From: Leisingera sp. ANG-M7
GTDB taxonomy: Bacteria; Pseudomonadota; Alphaproteobacteria; Rhodobacterales; Rhodobacteraceae
Direction of reading: 5' to 3'
Length of the DNA: 64,000 bases
Assembly: GCF_000813965.1 (NCBI RefSeq)
Contig: NZ_JWLI01000011.1
Location: 62,001 to 126,000 of the forward strand
The translations under genes and the position numbers were made by a program. Numbering within the stretch: position 1 is the first letter of the stretch; every line of letters begins with the position of its first letter. A model generated the notes under the pieces. The model was not told where the DNA came from. It saw only the letters and a list, made by a program, of their open reading frames with translations, and searched no databases. Below are positions 46,101 through 54,692 of the stretch, piece by piece.

Positions 46101-46669
46101 AACGCACCCTGATCATCATGATCAAGGAACCGCGCCCCGGACGGGTCAAGACACGTCTGGGCCGCGATATCGGCGTGATCCCGGCCACCTGGTGGTTCCG
46201 CCATCAGTCCGCCCGGCTGATCCTGTCCCTGCGGGATCCGCGCTGGCAGATTGTGCTGGCGGTGGCGCCGGACCTGGCAGTGCGCTCCAAGGTCTGGCCT
46301 GCTGATTTGCCGCGCTGGCCGCAAGGGCAAGGCGATCTGGGCGCACGCATGAAGCGGATGCTTCAATCCGCGACAGGCCATGTCTGCCTGATCGGTGCCG
46401 ACATTCCCGGCATTACCCGCAGCCATATCTCTCGTGCGTTCTCGGCCCTCGGCAATCACGACGCAGTCTTCGGCCCGGCAGCGGATGGGGGTTACTGGTT
46501 AGCGGGCGCTAAATATCCGTCCCGCCTGCCGCAAGACATGTTCGAGGATGTCCGCTGGTCCAGTGTACATGCACTGGCCGACACGCTGCAGACTCTGCCT
46601 GGCTGGCGCATCGCGCTGACCGATACCCTGCAGGATGTCGACACCGCCGCGGATCTGCCGCGGCGCTGA
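46097..46669 (+). CDS. Small TIGR04282-type glycosyltransferase (DUF2064)
   Basis: A 190-residue protein with KEPRPGRVKTRLG at the start (nucleotide-binding loop) and CLIGADIPGITRSHI in the middle, then GPAADGGYWLAG with the conserved ADGGYW. The family is named for arsenosugar synthesis clusters, but most members are uncharacterised, and no ars gene is nearby. It starts with GTG in a GTGA overlap with the GNAT gene. Confidence 0.85.
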   Translation: MKRTLIIMIKEPRPGRVKTRLGRDIGVIPATWWFRHQSARLILSLRDPRWQIVLAVAPDLAVRSKVWPADLPRWPQGQGDLGARMKRMLQSATGHVCLIGADIPGITRSHISRAFSALGNHDAVFGPAADGGYWLAGAKYPSRLPQDMFEDVRWSSVHALADTLQTLPGWRIALTDTLQDVDTAADLPRR

Positions 46670-46720
46670 CGCTTCGCTTTTCACCATGACGCCGCCCCCG
46701 CGCCATGTTACGCGGGAAGT

Positions 46721-48994
46721 ATGAGCCGCATTCCCTCCAAGGCCGAAATCCTCGACTGGATCTCCGCCAACCCGACCCACACCTCCAAGCGCGACATTGC
46801 CAAGGCCTTTGGCATCAAAGGCGCCGACCGCATCGACCTCAAGCGCATCCTGAAGGAGCTGGAGGCCGAAGGGCATTTGCAGAAGCGTAAGAAGACCTAC
46901 CGTGACCCGGACCAGCTGCCGCCGGTAACGGTCCTGCAGGTGAAGGCGCCGAATGAGGATGGCGACCTGTACGGACGTCCATTGGAATGGCACGGCGAGG
47001 GTGTGGAACCCATTATTCTGATCCTGACCAAACCCTCGGACCCGGCACTGGGAGAGGGCGACAAGATCCTGGCCAAGCTGCAGATGGTTCCGGATCAGGA
47101 CCACAATTACGAGGCCCGCCTGATCCGCCGCATCGGAACCAACCCCAAGCGGGTCCTGGGTATCTTCCGCAAAGGATCCGAGGGCGGGCGGATCGTGCCG
47201 ATCGACAAGGCGGCGTCGAATGAGTGGATGGTGGCGCAAGACGCCGTCAATGGTGCCCGGGACGGCGAACTGGTCGAAGCCGAGCAGGCCGGTCCCAAGG
47301 GCCGCATGGGCCTGCCGCGCGCGCGCGTCGTGGAACGGCTGGGCGACCCGACGGCGCCCAAGGCCGTGTCGCTCATTGCCATACACCAGCACGGCATTCC
47401 AGACCATTTCCCCGATCCGGTGATGGCAGAGGCTGATGCCGCCAAACCCGTGGGCCTGAAGGGCCGCGAGGACCTGCGCGAACTTCCGCTGGTCACCATT
47501 GACCCTGCAGATGCGCGCGACCATGACGACGCCTGCTATGCCCATGCCGATGATGACCCGAAGAACCCCGGCGGTCATGTGATCTGGGTGGCGATTGCAG
47601 ATGTCGCTGCCTACGTGCGCCCAGGTTCAGCACTGGACCGCGAGGCGAAGAAGCGCGGCAACTCCAGCTATTTCCCCGACCGGGTGGTGCCAATGCTGCC
47701 GGACCGGCTGTCTGGCGATCTGTGCTCCTTGCACGAAGGCGTGCCGCGGGCCTGTATCGCCGTTCGGATGCAGGTGGACGCCGAGGGCAACAAGATTGCC
47801 CACACATTCGTGCGCGGGCTGATGCAGTCTGTCGCTTCGCTCAACTACGCCGAGGTGCAAGAGGCGCAGGACGGCAATGCAAACGACAGAACCGCACCGC
47901 TGCTGGACGATGTCATCAAACCCTTGTTTGCTGCATACAAGGCTCTAACAAAGGCCCGGGCCGCACGTGAGCCGCTGGACCTGGACCTGCCGGAACGCAA
48001 GATCGTGCTGGATGACGAAGGTAATGTCACCTCGGTCGCCTTCCGCGACCGGCTGGATGCGCACAAGCTGATCGAGGAGTTCATGATCCTCGCCAATGTG
48101 GCCGCAGCCGAAACGCTGATCAAAAAACGTTCGCCGCTGTTGTTCCGGGTGCACGAGGAACCGGCACAGGAGAAACTGGAAAGCCTGCGTGAAACTGCGC
48201 AGGCAGCGGGCCTCAGCCTGGCCAAGGGTCAGGTTCTGCAGACCCGGCACCTGAATGCGCTGCTGAACCAGGCCGCGGGAACGGATGACGCGGAGCTGAT
48301 CAACATCTCCACACTCCGCTCGATGCAGCAGGCCTACTACAACCCGGAAAACTTCGGGCATTTCGGCCTGGCGCTCAGAAACTACGCGCATTTCACCTCG
48401 CCGATCCGCCGTTACGCTGACCTGATCGTGCACCGCTCGCTGATCTCCTCGCACGGCTGGGGGGATGACGGGCTCGATGAGGCTCAGATCGAGCGGCTGG
48501 AAGACACTGCCACCCATATTTCCGACACCGAGCGGCGCTCGATGATTGCGGAGCGGGACACCACCGACCGCTATTTGGCCTCCTACCTCAGTGAGCGTGT
48601 GGGCAATGAATTCGAAGGCCGGATCAGCGGCATTGCCCGCTTTGGCGCCTTTGTGAAGCTGGACGAGACCGGCGCCGACGGCTTGGTGCCGGTACGCTCC
48701 ATCGGGCGGGAGTTCTTCCATTTTGACGCTCAGTCCGGAACGCTGACCGGAGCTGACACTGGTATGACCCTGGCCATAGGTCAGCGGGTAACCGTGCGGC
48801 TGACCCAGGCGGCGCCTGTCACCGGCGGGCTGGAGCTGGAACTGCTGGCGCTGGAAGAGGTCCCGATGCCCGCTGGCGGAGGCCAGCGCGGCCGCCGCAG
48901 CCCGGCAGGACGCACAGTGAAGCGGAAGGCGGCCAAGTCCAAGCACAAGGCTGCCAAGGTGAAGCGTAAAGTGGAGCGCAAGCGGCGCAAATAG
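46721..48994 (+). CDS. rnr: Ribonuclease R
   Basis: This is a 757-residue 3'-5' exoribonuclease that degrades structured RNA and helps quality control of rRNA. In order it has an N-terminal winged helix (SKAEILDWISANP), cold-shock OB domains, the RNB catalytic domain with DPADARDHDDACYA, and an S1 domain near residues 625-710. The last 50 residues are a Lys/Arg-rich tail (GQRGRRSPAGRTVKRKAAKSK...), longer than the core and likely RNA- or ribosome-binding. Confidence 0.96.
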   Translation: MSRIPSKAEILDWISANPTHTSKRDIAKAFGIKGADRIDLKRILKELEAEGHLQKRKKTYRDPDQLPPVTVLQVKAPNEDGDLYGRPLEWHGEGVEPIILILTKPSDPALGEGDKILAKLQMVPDQDHNYEARLIRRIGTNPKRVLGIFRKGSEGGRIVPIDKAASNEWMVAQDAVNGARDGELVEAEQAGPKGRMGLPRARVVERLGDPTAPKAVSLIAIHQHGIPDHFPDPVMAEADAAKPVGLKGREDLRELPLVTIDPADARDHDDACYAHADDDPKNPGGHVIWVAIADVAAYVRPGSALDREAKKRGNSSYFPDRVVPMLPDRLSGDLCSLHEGVPRACIAVRMQVDAEGNKIAHTFVRGLMQSVASLNYAEVQEAQDGNANDRTAPLLDDVIKPLFAAYKALTKARAAREPLDLDLPERKIVLDDEGNVTSVAFRDRLDAHKLIEEFMILANVAAAETLIKKRSPLLFRVHEEPAQEKLESLRETAQAAGLSLAKGQVLQTRHLNALLNQAAGTDDAELINISTLRSMQQAYYNPENFGHFGLALRNYAHFTSPIRRYADLIVHRSLISSHGWGDDGLDEAQIERLEDTATHISDTERRSMIAERDTTDRYLASYLSERVGNEFEGRISGIARFGAFVKLDETGADGLVPVRSIGREFFHFDAQSGTLTGADTGMTLAIGQRVTVRLTQAAPVTGGLELELLALEEVPMPAGGGQRGRRSPAGRTVKRKAAKSKHKAAKVKRKVERKRRK

Positions 48995-48995
48995 A

Positions 48996-49016
48996 GTCTG
49001 CCCTGATGGGGCAGAC
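48996..49016. other. Hairpin between rnr and the DUF1801 gene
   Basis: GTCTGCCC and GGGCAGAC form eight perfect pairs with a five-base loop directly after the rnr stop. No U-tract follows, so it may protect the 3' end of both convergent transcripts rather than terminate. Confidence 0.5.
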
Positions 49017-49026
49017 CTGACCGGGT

Positions 49027-49449
49027 CTACGCCGGGATATCCAGCGGTGCGCGGATCTTGCAGGTCAGCGCCCGCTTGATCAGCCAGCCGTGACGCAGCG
49101 GCTCAACGTCCTGCGGGTCGTCAAACAGCACGGCGCGGGTCCCCTCAAACCGGTCCCAGGCAGGGAATGCCGATGCAAACTCCGGAATCAAGCGGCTTTG
49201 GCAATGCACAAAGAGCGCAAAGCGCGCGCCCTTCGGCACCCCCAGCCGGACGGTGGAACCCGTCTTGGTCTCAGGCGTAACGTAAGACGGCTGTCCCCAG
49301 CGGAGCACTTCCTCCACCCGCCCGGCCTCTGGCGTTGCGGCAGCGATCTCAAACACCAGCTGGCGGAGCCGCAGCAGCCCTTCCCGCGCCAGCGGATCAG
49401 AGATCGCAAAGGCGGCCTCGATCTCTGGAGAAGCAAAGGCAGTCGTCAT
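49027..49449 (-). CDS. DUF1801-domain protein
   Basis: The 140-residue protein begins MTTAFASPEIEAAFAISDPLAREGLLRLRQLVFE. It has RWGQPSYVTPETKTGSTVRLGVPKGARFALFVHC, matching the YdhG/DUF1801 iron-chaperone-like fold. Function is unknown. Its ATG overlaps the stop of the GST gene by 4 bp, so the two form an operon. Confidence 0.85.
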   Translation of the reverse strand: MTTAFASPEIEAAFAISDPLAREGLLRLRQLVFEIAAATPEAGRVEEVLRWGQPSYVTPETKTGSTVRLGVPKGARFALFVHCQSRLIPEFASAFPAWDRFEGTRAVLFDDPQDVEPLRHGWLIKRALTCKIRAPLDIPA

Positions 49450-50144
49450 GGCAGAGGCACCGTTTCGAACACACGGCTCAGATAAGCACACAGAACCTTG
49501 TCATCCCGCAAGCGTTTGCTGACGACTGAGGCCTCAGAAGTGTGCAGCATGGAGGCCAGGAACGGCGCGACGCTCAGGTCCGCTGAGGTAATCTGCTCGC
49601 CCATCAGGAACGGGCTGCCCGCGGCGAGTGCGGCAATCGGTTCCAAATCCTGTTCAAGCCGGTGCATACGCTCCGCTTCACTAAAACGGGCGAGGCCCTG
49701 CCACTGCAGCCCGTTCTGGATTTCCTTCCTGACTGGAGCGCTGATCTCTTCGCGCATGGGTTCGGGAACGGGCTGGAAGATCTGATCCCGAACCTCGGGC
49801 CATACCGTATCGTCATTCCAGCGCATTTGCAGAAGGTGCAGACCCATGTGGTATTCCGCCAGCCGGACCCAGGCGCGGGCGTGGGCGCGCTCTGTGGTGT
49901 TCAGACCTGCGTCGAAATCGGCCCCCTGCTCTTCAAGCCAGTCGCGGATGCCGTCACTGTCGGCGATCTGTCCGTCAGGCGTCGCAAGAACCGGCAGCTT
50001 CCGGTGCGGCATTTCGGTTGGGTCCAGCATGTCGCTGCGCTGCCAGGGCTGGCCGGACAGCTCCAGCATCAAGGCGGATTTGATGCAGAAGGGGCTCATG
50101 CTGAACAAACCGAATCCGCTGGGGAATGTGAGGAGGGAAAGCAT
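49446..50144 (-). CDS. Glutathione S-transferase family protein
   Basis: A 232-residue protein with an N-terminal thioredoxin-like domain (SPFCIKSALMLELSG, with a Cys near residue 19) and MPHRKLPVLATPDGQIADSDGIRDWLE, the cis-Pro and glutathione gamma-glutamyl-binding motif. The second half is an all-helical GST-C domain ending QITSADLSVAPFL. The substrate is unknown. It is divergent from the WYL regulator across a palindrome and is followed by the DUF1801 gene. Confidence 0.88.
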   Translation of the reverse strand: MLSLLTFPSGFGLFSMSPFCIKSALMLELSGQPWQRSDMLDPTEMPHRKLPVLATPDGQIADSDGIRDWLEEQGADFDAGLNTTERAHARAWVRLAEYHMGLHLLQMRWNDDTVWPEVRDQIFQPVPEPMREEISAPVRKEIQNGLQWQGLARFSEAERMHRLEQDLEPIAALAAGSPFLMGEQITSADLSVAPFLASMLHTSEASVVSKRLRDDKVLCAYLSRVFETVPLP

Positions 50145-50191
50145 TGCTAAAATCCTGTTTGTTGTGTTTGCTCTCCTTTCTCTACGCCCGC

Positions 50192-50214
50192 CTAATGACA
50201 ATTAATGTCATTAG
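50192..50214. promoter_or_regulatory. Perfect 9-bp palindrome between the GST gene and the WYL-regulator gene
   Basis: CTAATGACA and TGTCATTAG are exact inverted repeats separated by ATTAA. It is 48 bp upstream of the GST start and 19 bp upstream of the regulator ATG, an expected place for an auto-regulatory operator. Confidence 0.6.
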
Positions 50215-50232
50215 CGCATAGGATGATCAGGC

Positions 50233-50937
50233 ATGTCCCGAACTCACCGCCTCTTCCAGCTGATGCAGGCCCTGCGCCTAGGGCCAGGCCCGCATACCGC
50301 GGCGCGGCTGGGGGAGGAACTGGGCGTGTCGGCCCGCAGCATTCATCGCGATATCGCCACCCTCCGCGAGATGGGCGCTGTGATCGATGGCGAGGCGGGA
50401 TACGGATTTACCCTGATTGAAGACAATGCACTGCCGCCGATGGGTTTTCGCGACACCGAACTGGAAGCGCTGGTTCTAGGTCTGCGCGAGGTAGAGCTGA
50501 TCGGCGACCCTGAATTGGCCACTGCGGCCTCTGAAGCGTTGCGCAAGCTGCAGGCGCGGCTTCCGCCAAGGCAGGCACACCGGCTGCGCCACGCGGTGCT
50601 AGCACCTTACCGGTTTGAGCGCCCGATTCCGCCAGCAATATCGGCGCAGGATCTGCGCCAGGCTGCCTGGGACGAGGTTGAGGTGCGTTTCGGTTATACA
50701 GACGGGTATGGCGCGGTCACCGAACGGCAGGTGAAACCGCTGAGTGTGGTTTATTTCGACCGCTCGACAGTGCTGATCGCCTGGTGCTGCCTGCGCCAGG
50801 CGGTGCGGGTGTTCCGGCTGGACCGGATGCGCGGCCTGGAAGTGACAGATCAAAGCTTCCGTCCGCACCGGGTGCCGATGCTGCGGGACGCCCTGGAACA
50901 GCTGCGCCAGGAACACGGGCAGGAACAGCGGCAATAG
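50233..50937 (+). CDS. HTH/WYL-domain transcriptional regulator (YafY family)
   Basis: A 234-residue regulator. The N-terminal DeoR/YafY-type helix-turn-helix is TAARLGEELGVSARSIHRDIATLREMGAVIDGEAGYGF. A WYL domain lies in the second half (LSVVYFDRSTVLIAWCCLRQAVRVFRLDRM). WYL regulators sense nucleic acids or small ligands. It is divergent from the GST-DUF1801 pair, its likely target. Confidence 0.9.
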   Translation: MSRTHRLFQLMQALRLGPGPHTAARLGEELGVSARSIHRDIATLREMGAVIDGEAGYGFTLIEDNALPPMGFRDTELEALVLGLREVELIGDPELATAASEALRKLQARLPPRQAHRLRHAVLAPYRFERPIPPAISAQDLRQAAWDEVEVRFGYTDGYGAVTERQVKPLSVVYFDRSTVLIAWCCLRQAVRVFRLDRMRGLEVTDQSFRPHRVPMLRDALEQLRQEHGQEQRQ

Positions 50938-51035
50938 GGATAGCAGGCGGCGCCCCGCACACGCCGTGACTGGCCTCTTTACCCGGACCGCGCTGCCGCT
51001 AGACTGGGGCTGAGCAGTGAATAACGAGGTGCATC

Positions 51036-52364
51036 ATGCGCAAATGGGTTGCCGTGTCACTGGTGGCAGGCGGAGCAATGGCGGCAGAAGCCGCACCAAA
51101 CAAGTCCCTGAGTGCCGGCGAGCAGCCAGGGGCCGTAACGCAGGAGGGGCAGGATGAAGGCTATCGGCTGGCGTCTGCCACATCCTTGAGACCTGCAGCC
51201 AGGCCAGCCGCGCTCCAGCAAGCCGCGGTTGAACAGGCTGCAGCTGAAGTCAGCTTCAAAAACTGGATCACGGAATTCAAAGACCGCGCAGGGACACAAG
51301 GGATCAGCGCGCCGGTGCTGGACAGTGCCTTTGACGGTGTGAGCTATGACCCCGAAGTGATCCGCCGCGACCGCAACCAGTCGGAGTTCACCAAGACGAT
51401 CTGGGACTACCTGGACAGCGCGGCTTCGGACTTGCGTGTGAAAAACGGCAAGGCGGCGCTGCGCGATCAGCTGGCACGGCTGGATCAGATCGAGGCCAAA
51501 TACGGCGTCGAAAAAGAGATTGTGGTTGCAATCTGGGGGCTTGAAAGCAGCTTTGGAACATTCCGCGGCAAGATGGATGTGATCCGGTCCCTTGCAACCC
51601 TGGCCTTTGACGGGCGGCGCGGCGCGTTCTTTGAAGGGCAGCTGGTTGCCGCGCTGAAGATCCTGCAGGCAGGCGATGTTGCCGCCCGCAAGATGACCGG
51701 CAGCTGGGCCGGGGCGATGGGGCATACCCAGTTCATCCCTACGTCCTATCTGGACTATGCGGTGGATTTCACCGGTGACGGCAAGCGGGATATCTGGTCG
51801 GACAACCCGGCAGATGCGCTGGCGTCTACTGCCGCGTATCTGAAGCAATTCGGCTGGGTGAAGGGCCAGCCTTGGGGGGTGGAAGTGACCCTGCCCAAAG
51901 GGTTTGACTACACCTTGGCTGATCGCGACATTGAGAAAACGCCCTCAGACTGGGCGGCGCTGGGCATCAAAGGGCTCGATGGGCGTTCGGTGAAGGATCA
52001 CGGGCCTGCCTCAATCCTGCTGCCTGCAGGCAGCGAGGGCGCGGCCTTTATGATCTTCCAAAACTTCGCTGTGCTGGAGCGCTACAACACAGCGGATGCC
52101 TATGTGATCGGGGTCGGGCATTTGGCGGACCGGATCAAGGGCGGTGCGCCGATCAAGGCGAATTGGCCGCGCGGTGACCGGGCGCTGACACTGTCTGAAC
52201 GGGAAGAGATGCAGGAGCGGCTGACAAGCGCCGGTTTCGACACAGACGGTATCGACGGCAAGATCGGTCCGAAAACCACTGGAGCAGTGCGCGCCTATCA
52301 AGTGGCAAACGGACTGACGCCGGATGGCTATGCCTCGCTGCATCTGTTGCAGCGGCTGCGGTAA
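51036..52364 (+). CDS. Lytic murein transglycosylase (MltB family)
   Basis: The 442-residue periplasmic enzyme cleaves peptidoglycan strands. It has a signal peptide (MRKWVAVSLVAGGAMAAEAA) without a lipobox, a soluble MltB/SltB catalytic domain with GLESSFG (catalytic Glu in ESSFG), GSWAGAMGHTQFIPTSYL and a C-terminal peptidoglycan-binding domain (ERLTSAGFDTDGIDGKIGPKTTGAVRAYQ). The upstream Ala-rich tract (residues 50-75) is a flexible linker. Confidence 0.94.
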   Translation: MRKWVAVSLVAGGAMAAEAAPNKSLSAGEQPGAVTQEGQDEGYRLASATSLRPAARPAALQQAAVEQAAAEVSFKNWITEFKDRAGTQGISAPVLDSAFDGVSYDPEVIRRDRNQSEFTKTIWDYLDSAASDLRVKNGKAALRDQLARLDQIEAKYGVEKEIVVAIWGLESSFGTFRGKMDVIRSLATLAFDGRRGAFFEGQLVAALKILQAGDVAARKMTGSWAGAMGHTQFIPTSYLDYAVDFTGDGKRDIWSDNPADALASTAAYLKQFGWVKGQPWGVEVTLPKGFDYTLADRDIEKTPSDWAALGIKGLDGRSVKDHGPASILLPAGSEGAAFMIFQNFAVLERYNTADAYVIGVGHLADRIKGGAPIKANWPRGDRALTLSEREEMQERLTSAGFDTDGIDGKIGPKTTGAVRAYQVANGLTPDGYASLHLLQRLR

Positions 52365-52425
52365 CAGCGGCGGAGCCGCCTTCCCCCGTCTTCAGACAGG
52401 GACCATTTGCACGCGAATTGGCATC

Positions 52426-52458
52426 AAAAAAGAAGGCCCCACACAGCGGGGCCTTCTT
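52426..52458 (-). terminator. Terminator of the potA-D-B-C-like operon
   Basis: AAGAAGGCCCC pairs with GGGGCCTTCTT over 11 bases with a seven-base loop. The minus-strand side ends in CTTTTTT. The plus-strand side is weakly U-rich and may also help the transglycosylase gene. Confidence 0.8.
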
Positions 52459-52480
52459 CTTGGAATGGTCTTTGCGGTGA

Positions 52481-53335
52481 TCAGCTAGGAGACATCCCGC
52501 GCAGGCGCTCGGAGCGGCGGCGCAGCATTTCCACCGTCGCCAGAAGCATGATGGAGATAGCCACCAGGATCGTCGCAACTGCCAGGATCGTCGGCGAAAT
52601 CTGCTCGCGCAGGCCGATGAACATCTGCCAGGGCAGAGTCTTTTGCCCGGCCGAGCCGACAAACAGCACCACAACCACTTCGTCGAAAGAAGTGATGAAG
52701 GCAAACAGACCGCCCGAAATCACCCCCGGCAAGATCAGCGGCATCTGCACCCGGAAGAAGGTGGTCACCGGATCGGCCCCCATGTTGGCCGCAGCACGGG
52801 TCAGCGAGCGGTCAAAGCCCACCAGCGTCGCCGTCACCGTGATGATCACGAAGGGGATGCCCAGTGCGGCATGCGCCAGAACCACGCCGATGTAGGTCCC
52901 CTGCAGGCCGATGCGGCTGTAGAAGAAGTACATGCCGGCCGCGGAGATGATCAGCGGAACAATCATCGGCGAGATCAGGATCGCCATGATCGCCCGGCGG
53001 AACGGCACATGCGGCTGGCTGAGGCCGATGGCGGCCAGCGTGCCGAAGGTGACCGAAACGATGGTGGCCATCGGCGCGATCTTCAGCGAGTTCCACATCG
53101 CAGACTGCCAGGAGTCATTGTTGAAGAAATCGCGGTAGTGCTTCAGCGAGTAGCCTTCCGGGTCCAGCCGCAGCATTTCCGGCGTGAAGGTGAAGAAGTC
53201 CTGCGCGTTGAAGCTGAGCGGGATAATCACCACGATCGGTGCGATCAGGAAGAAGAAGACCAGACCGCAGATCACCCGGAAAGTGTAGTGCCAGGTGCGC
53301 TGGCCGGCGGTCGCATAAGGAGGAAGTGCGCTCAT
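52481..53335 (-). CDS. Polyamine-type ABC transporter permease (PotC-like)
   Basis: A 284-residue permease with six hydrophobic segments. The EAA-loop signature SLTRAAANMGADPVTTFFRVQMPLILPG is present (EAA replaced by RAA). It resembles PotC of spermidine/putrescine systems. It lies last in a four-gene operon (ATPase, binding protein, PotB-like, PotC-like), with a 5-bp gap to the upstream permease gene. The substrate is inferred from subunit similarity. Confidence 0.9.
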   Translation of the reverse strand: MSALPPYATAGQRTWHYTFRVICGLVFFFLIAPIVVIIPLSFNAQDFFTFTPEMLRLDPEGYSLKHYRDFFNNDSWQSAMWNSLKIAPMATIVSVTFGTLAAIGLSQPHVPFRRAIMAILISPMIVPLIISAAGMYFFYSRIGLQGTYIGVVLAHAALGIPFVIITVTATLVGFDRSLTRAAANMGADPVTTFFRVQMPLILPGVISGGLFAFITSFDEVVVVLFVGSAGQKTLPWQMFIGLREQISPTILAVATILVAISIMLLATVEMLRRRSERLRGMSPS

Positions 53336-53340
53336 ATCGG

Positions 53341-54612
53341 TTATCCCAGCTTAACGTTGTCGATGCCGACGACCTTGTCGTAGACCCAGTACAGGAGCAG
53401 GACGACCGCCAGAAGAATGGCGCCCAGCGCCGCACCCAGGCCCCAGTTGCCGGACGTCGAGATGTGGTAGGCAATCAGGTTGGAGATAAAGGTGCCTTTA
53501 GTGCCGCCGACCAGAGCCGGGGTGATGTAGTAGCCCACAGCCAGGATGAAGACGAGGATCGAGCCGGCACCGATGCCCGGCACGGTCTGAGGGAAGTAGA
53601 CCCGCCAGAAGGCGGTCCAGTCGGTGGCGCCCAGCGATTTGGCGGCGCGCAGGTAGGACGGGTTGATGGTCTGCATCACCGAGTACATTGGCAGGATCAT
53701 GAACGGAAGCAGGATGTGCGTCATCGCGATGATGGTGCCGAGCTCGTTGTTGATCAGAACCAATCGGTTGGCATCATCCACCAGCCCGATCCATACCAGC
53801 GTGTCATTGATCACGCCCTGCTGCTGCAGCAGGATCTTCCAGGCGGAGGTCCGCACCAGGAGAGAGGTCCAGAAGGGCAGCAGAACCAGGATCAGCAACA
53901 GGTTTGCCTTGCGTGCAGGCAGGTTGGCCAGGATCCAAGCCACCGGATACCCAAGCACAATACAGCTGAAGGTGATGATCAGGGACATCCGCATCGTGCG
54001 GACCAGCATGGTGTTGTAGATCCGCTCATTCTCGGGGCGGATTTCCGGGCCTTCCGCGCCCAGCTGCATATCGACAGCATTCAGGAAGTAGCCAGAGGTG
54101 AAGGTGCCGGAATAGGTCTTGATGGTGCGCCACAGCTCAATGTCGCCCCAGCCGTCGTCAATGCCGATAAGCTTTTCCCGGAACGGGCCGTCAGTAGCGA
54201 GATCCCATTTCTTGACCTTGCGCCCGGACTTGCGGAACACAGAAGACAGCCCCGGGTTTTCATAGTTCAGGCGCTTTGCGACCTTGGTATGGGTTTTCTG
54301 TTCGGCGGCGACCTGGAGGTCAGCAGCCATTGCAGCAAACACGGCCTCATTAGGCAACTGGCCTGACGCCGGATCCCAATCTGCCAGCGCTTCTACCGTT
54401 TGGGGCAGCGTGTCCTGGACGATCCGGTTCTCCACCGAGCGGAACAGCATGTCGGCCACTGGCAGGATGAATGTCACAAGGATGAACAGCAGAAGCGGCG
54501 CAATCAGCATCAGCGCGCGCAGTTTCTGCATCCGCAGTGCCCGCGCCAGGCTCCGCTTCAGCGGTGTGCCGTCCGCGGCCAGTACCGGGCCGGAGTGGCT
54601 AATGTCAGTCAT
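53341..54612 (-). CDS. Polyamine-type ABC transporter permease with large insertion (PotB-like)
   Basis: A 423-residue permease, about 120-140 residues longer than E. coli PotB. The first helix (residues 33-55) is followed by a hydrophilic stretch to about residue 200 (for example NPGLSSVFRKSGRKVKKWD), predicted to be a periplasmic insertion. The other helices then follow with the loop YLRAAKSLGATDWTAFWRVYFPQTVPG. The insertion might contact the binding protein. It is co-transcribed with PotC-like and PotD-like genes. Confidence 0.9.
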   Translation of the reverse strand: MTDISHSGPVLAADGTPLKRSLARALRMQKLRALMLIAPLLLFILVTFILPVADMLFRSVENRIVQDTLPQTVEALADWDPASGQLPNEAVFAAMAADLQVAAEQKTHTKVAKRLNYENPGLSSVFRKSGRKVKKWDLATDGPFREKLIGIDDGWGDIELWRTIKTYSGTFTSGYFLNAVDMQLGAEGPEIRPENERIYNTMLVRTMRMSLIITFSCIVLGYPVAWILANLPARKANLLLILVLLPFWTSLLVRTSAWKILLQQQGVINDTLVWIGLVDDANRLVLINNELGTIIAMTHILLPFMILPMYSVMQTINPSYLRAAKSLGATDWTAFWRVYFPQTVPGIGAGSILVFILAVGYYITPALVGGTKGTFISNLIAYHISTSGNWGLGAALGAILLAVVLLLYWVYDKVVGIDNVKLG

Positions 54613-54646
54613 AGGGTTCCCCGTCGGGTCTTTATTTTTTTGGGCA

Positions 54647-54671
54647 GGGGGCCTGAATGCAGCAGGCCCCC
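54647..54671 (-). other. Hairpin after the binding-protein gene, no U-tract
   Basis: GGGGGCCTG and CAGGCCCCC form nine perfect pairs with a seven-base loop, between the binding-protein stop and the PotB-like start. The minus-strand continuation is A-rich, not U-rich. It probably stabilises the upstream mRNA end or attenuates read-through, giving more binding protein than permease. Confidence 0.6.
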
Positions 54672-54692
54672 CGCGGTCTTGGAAAGGTCAGA

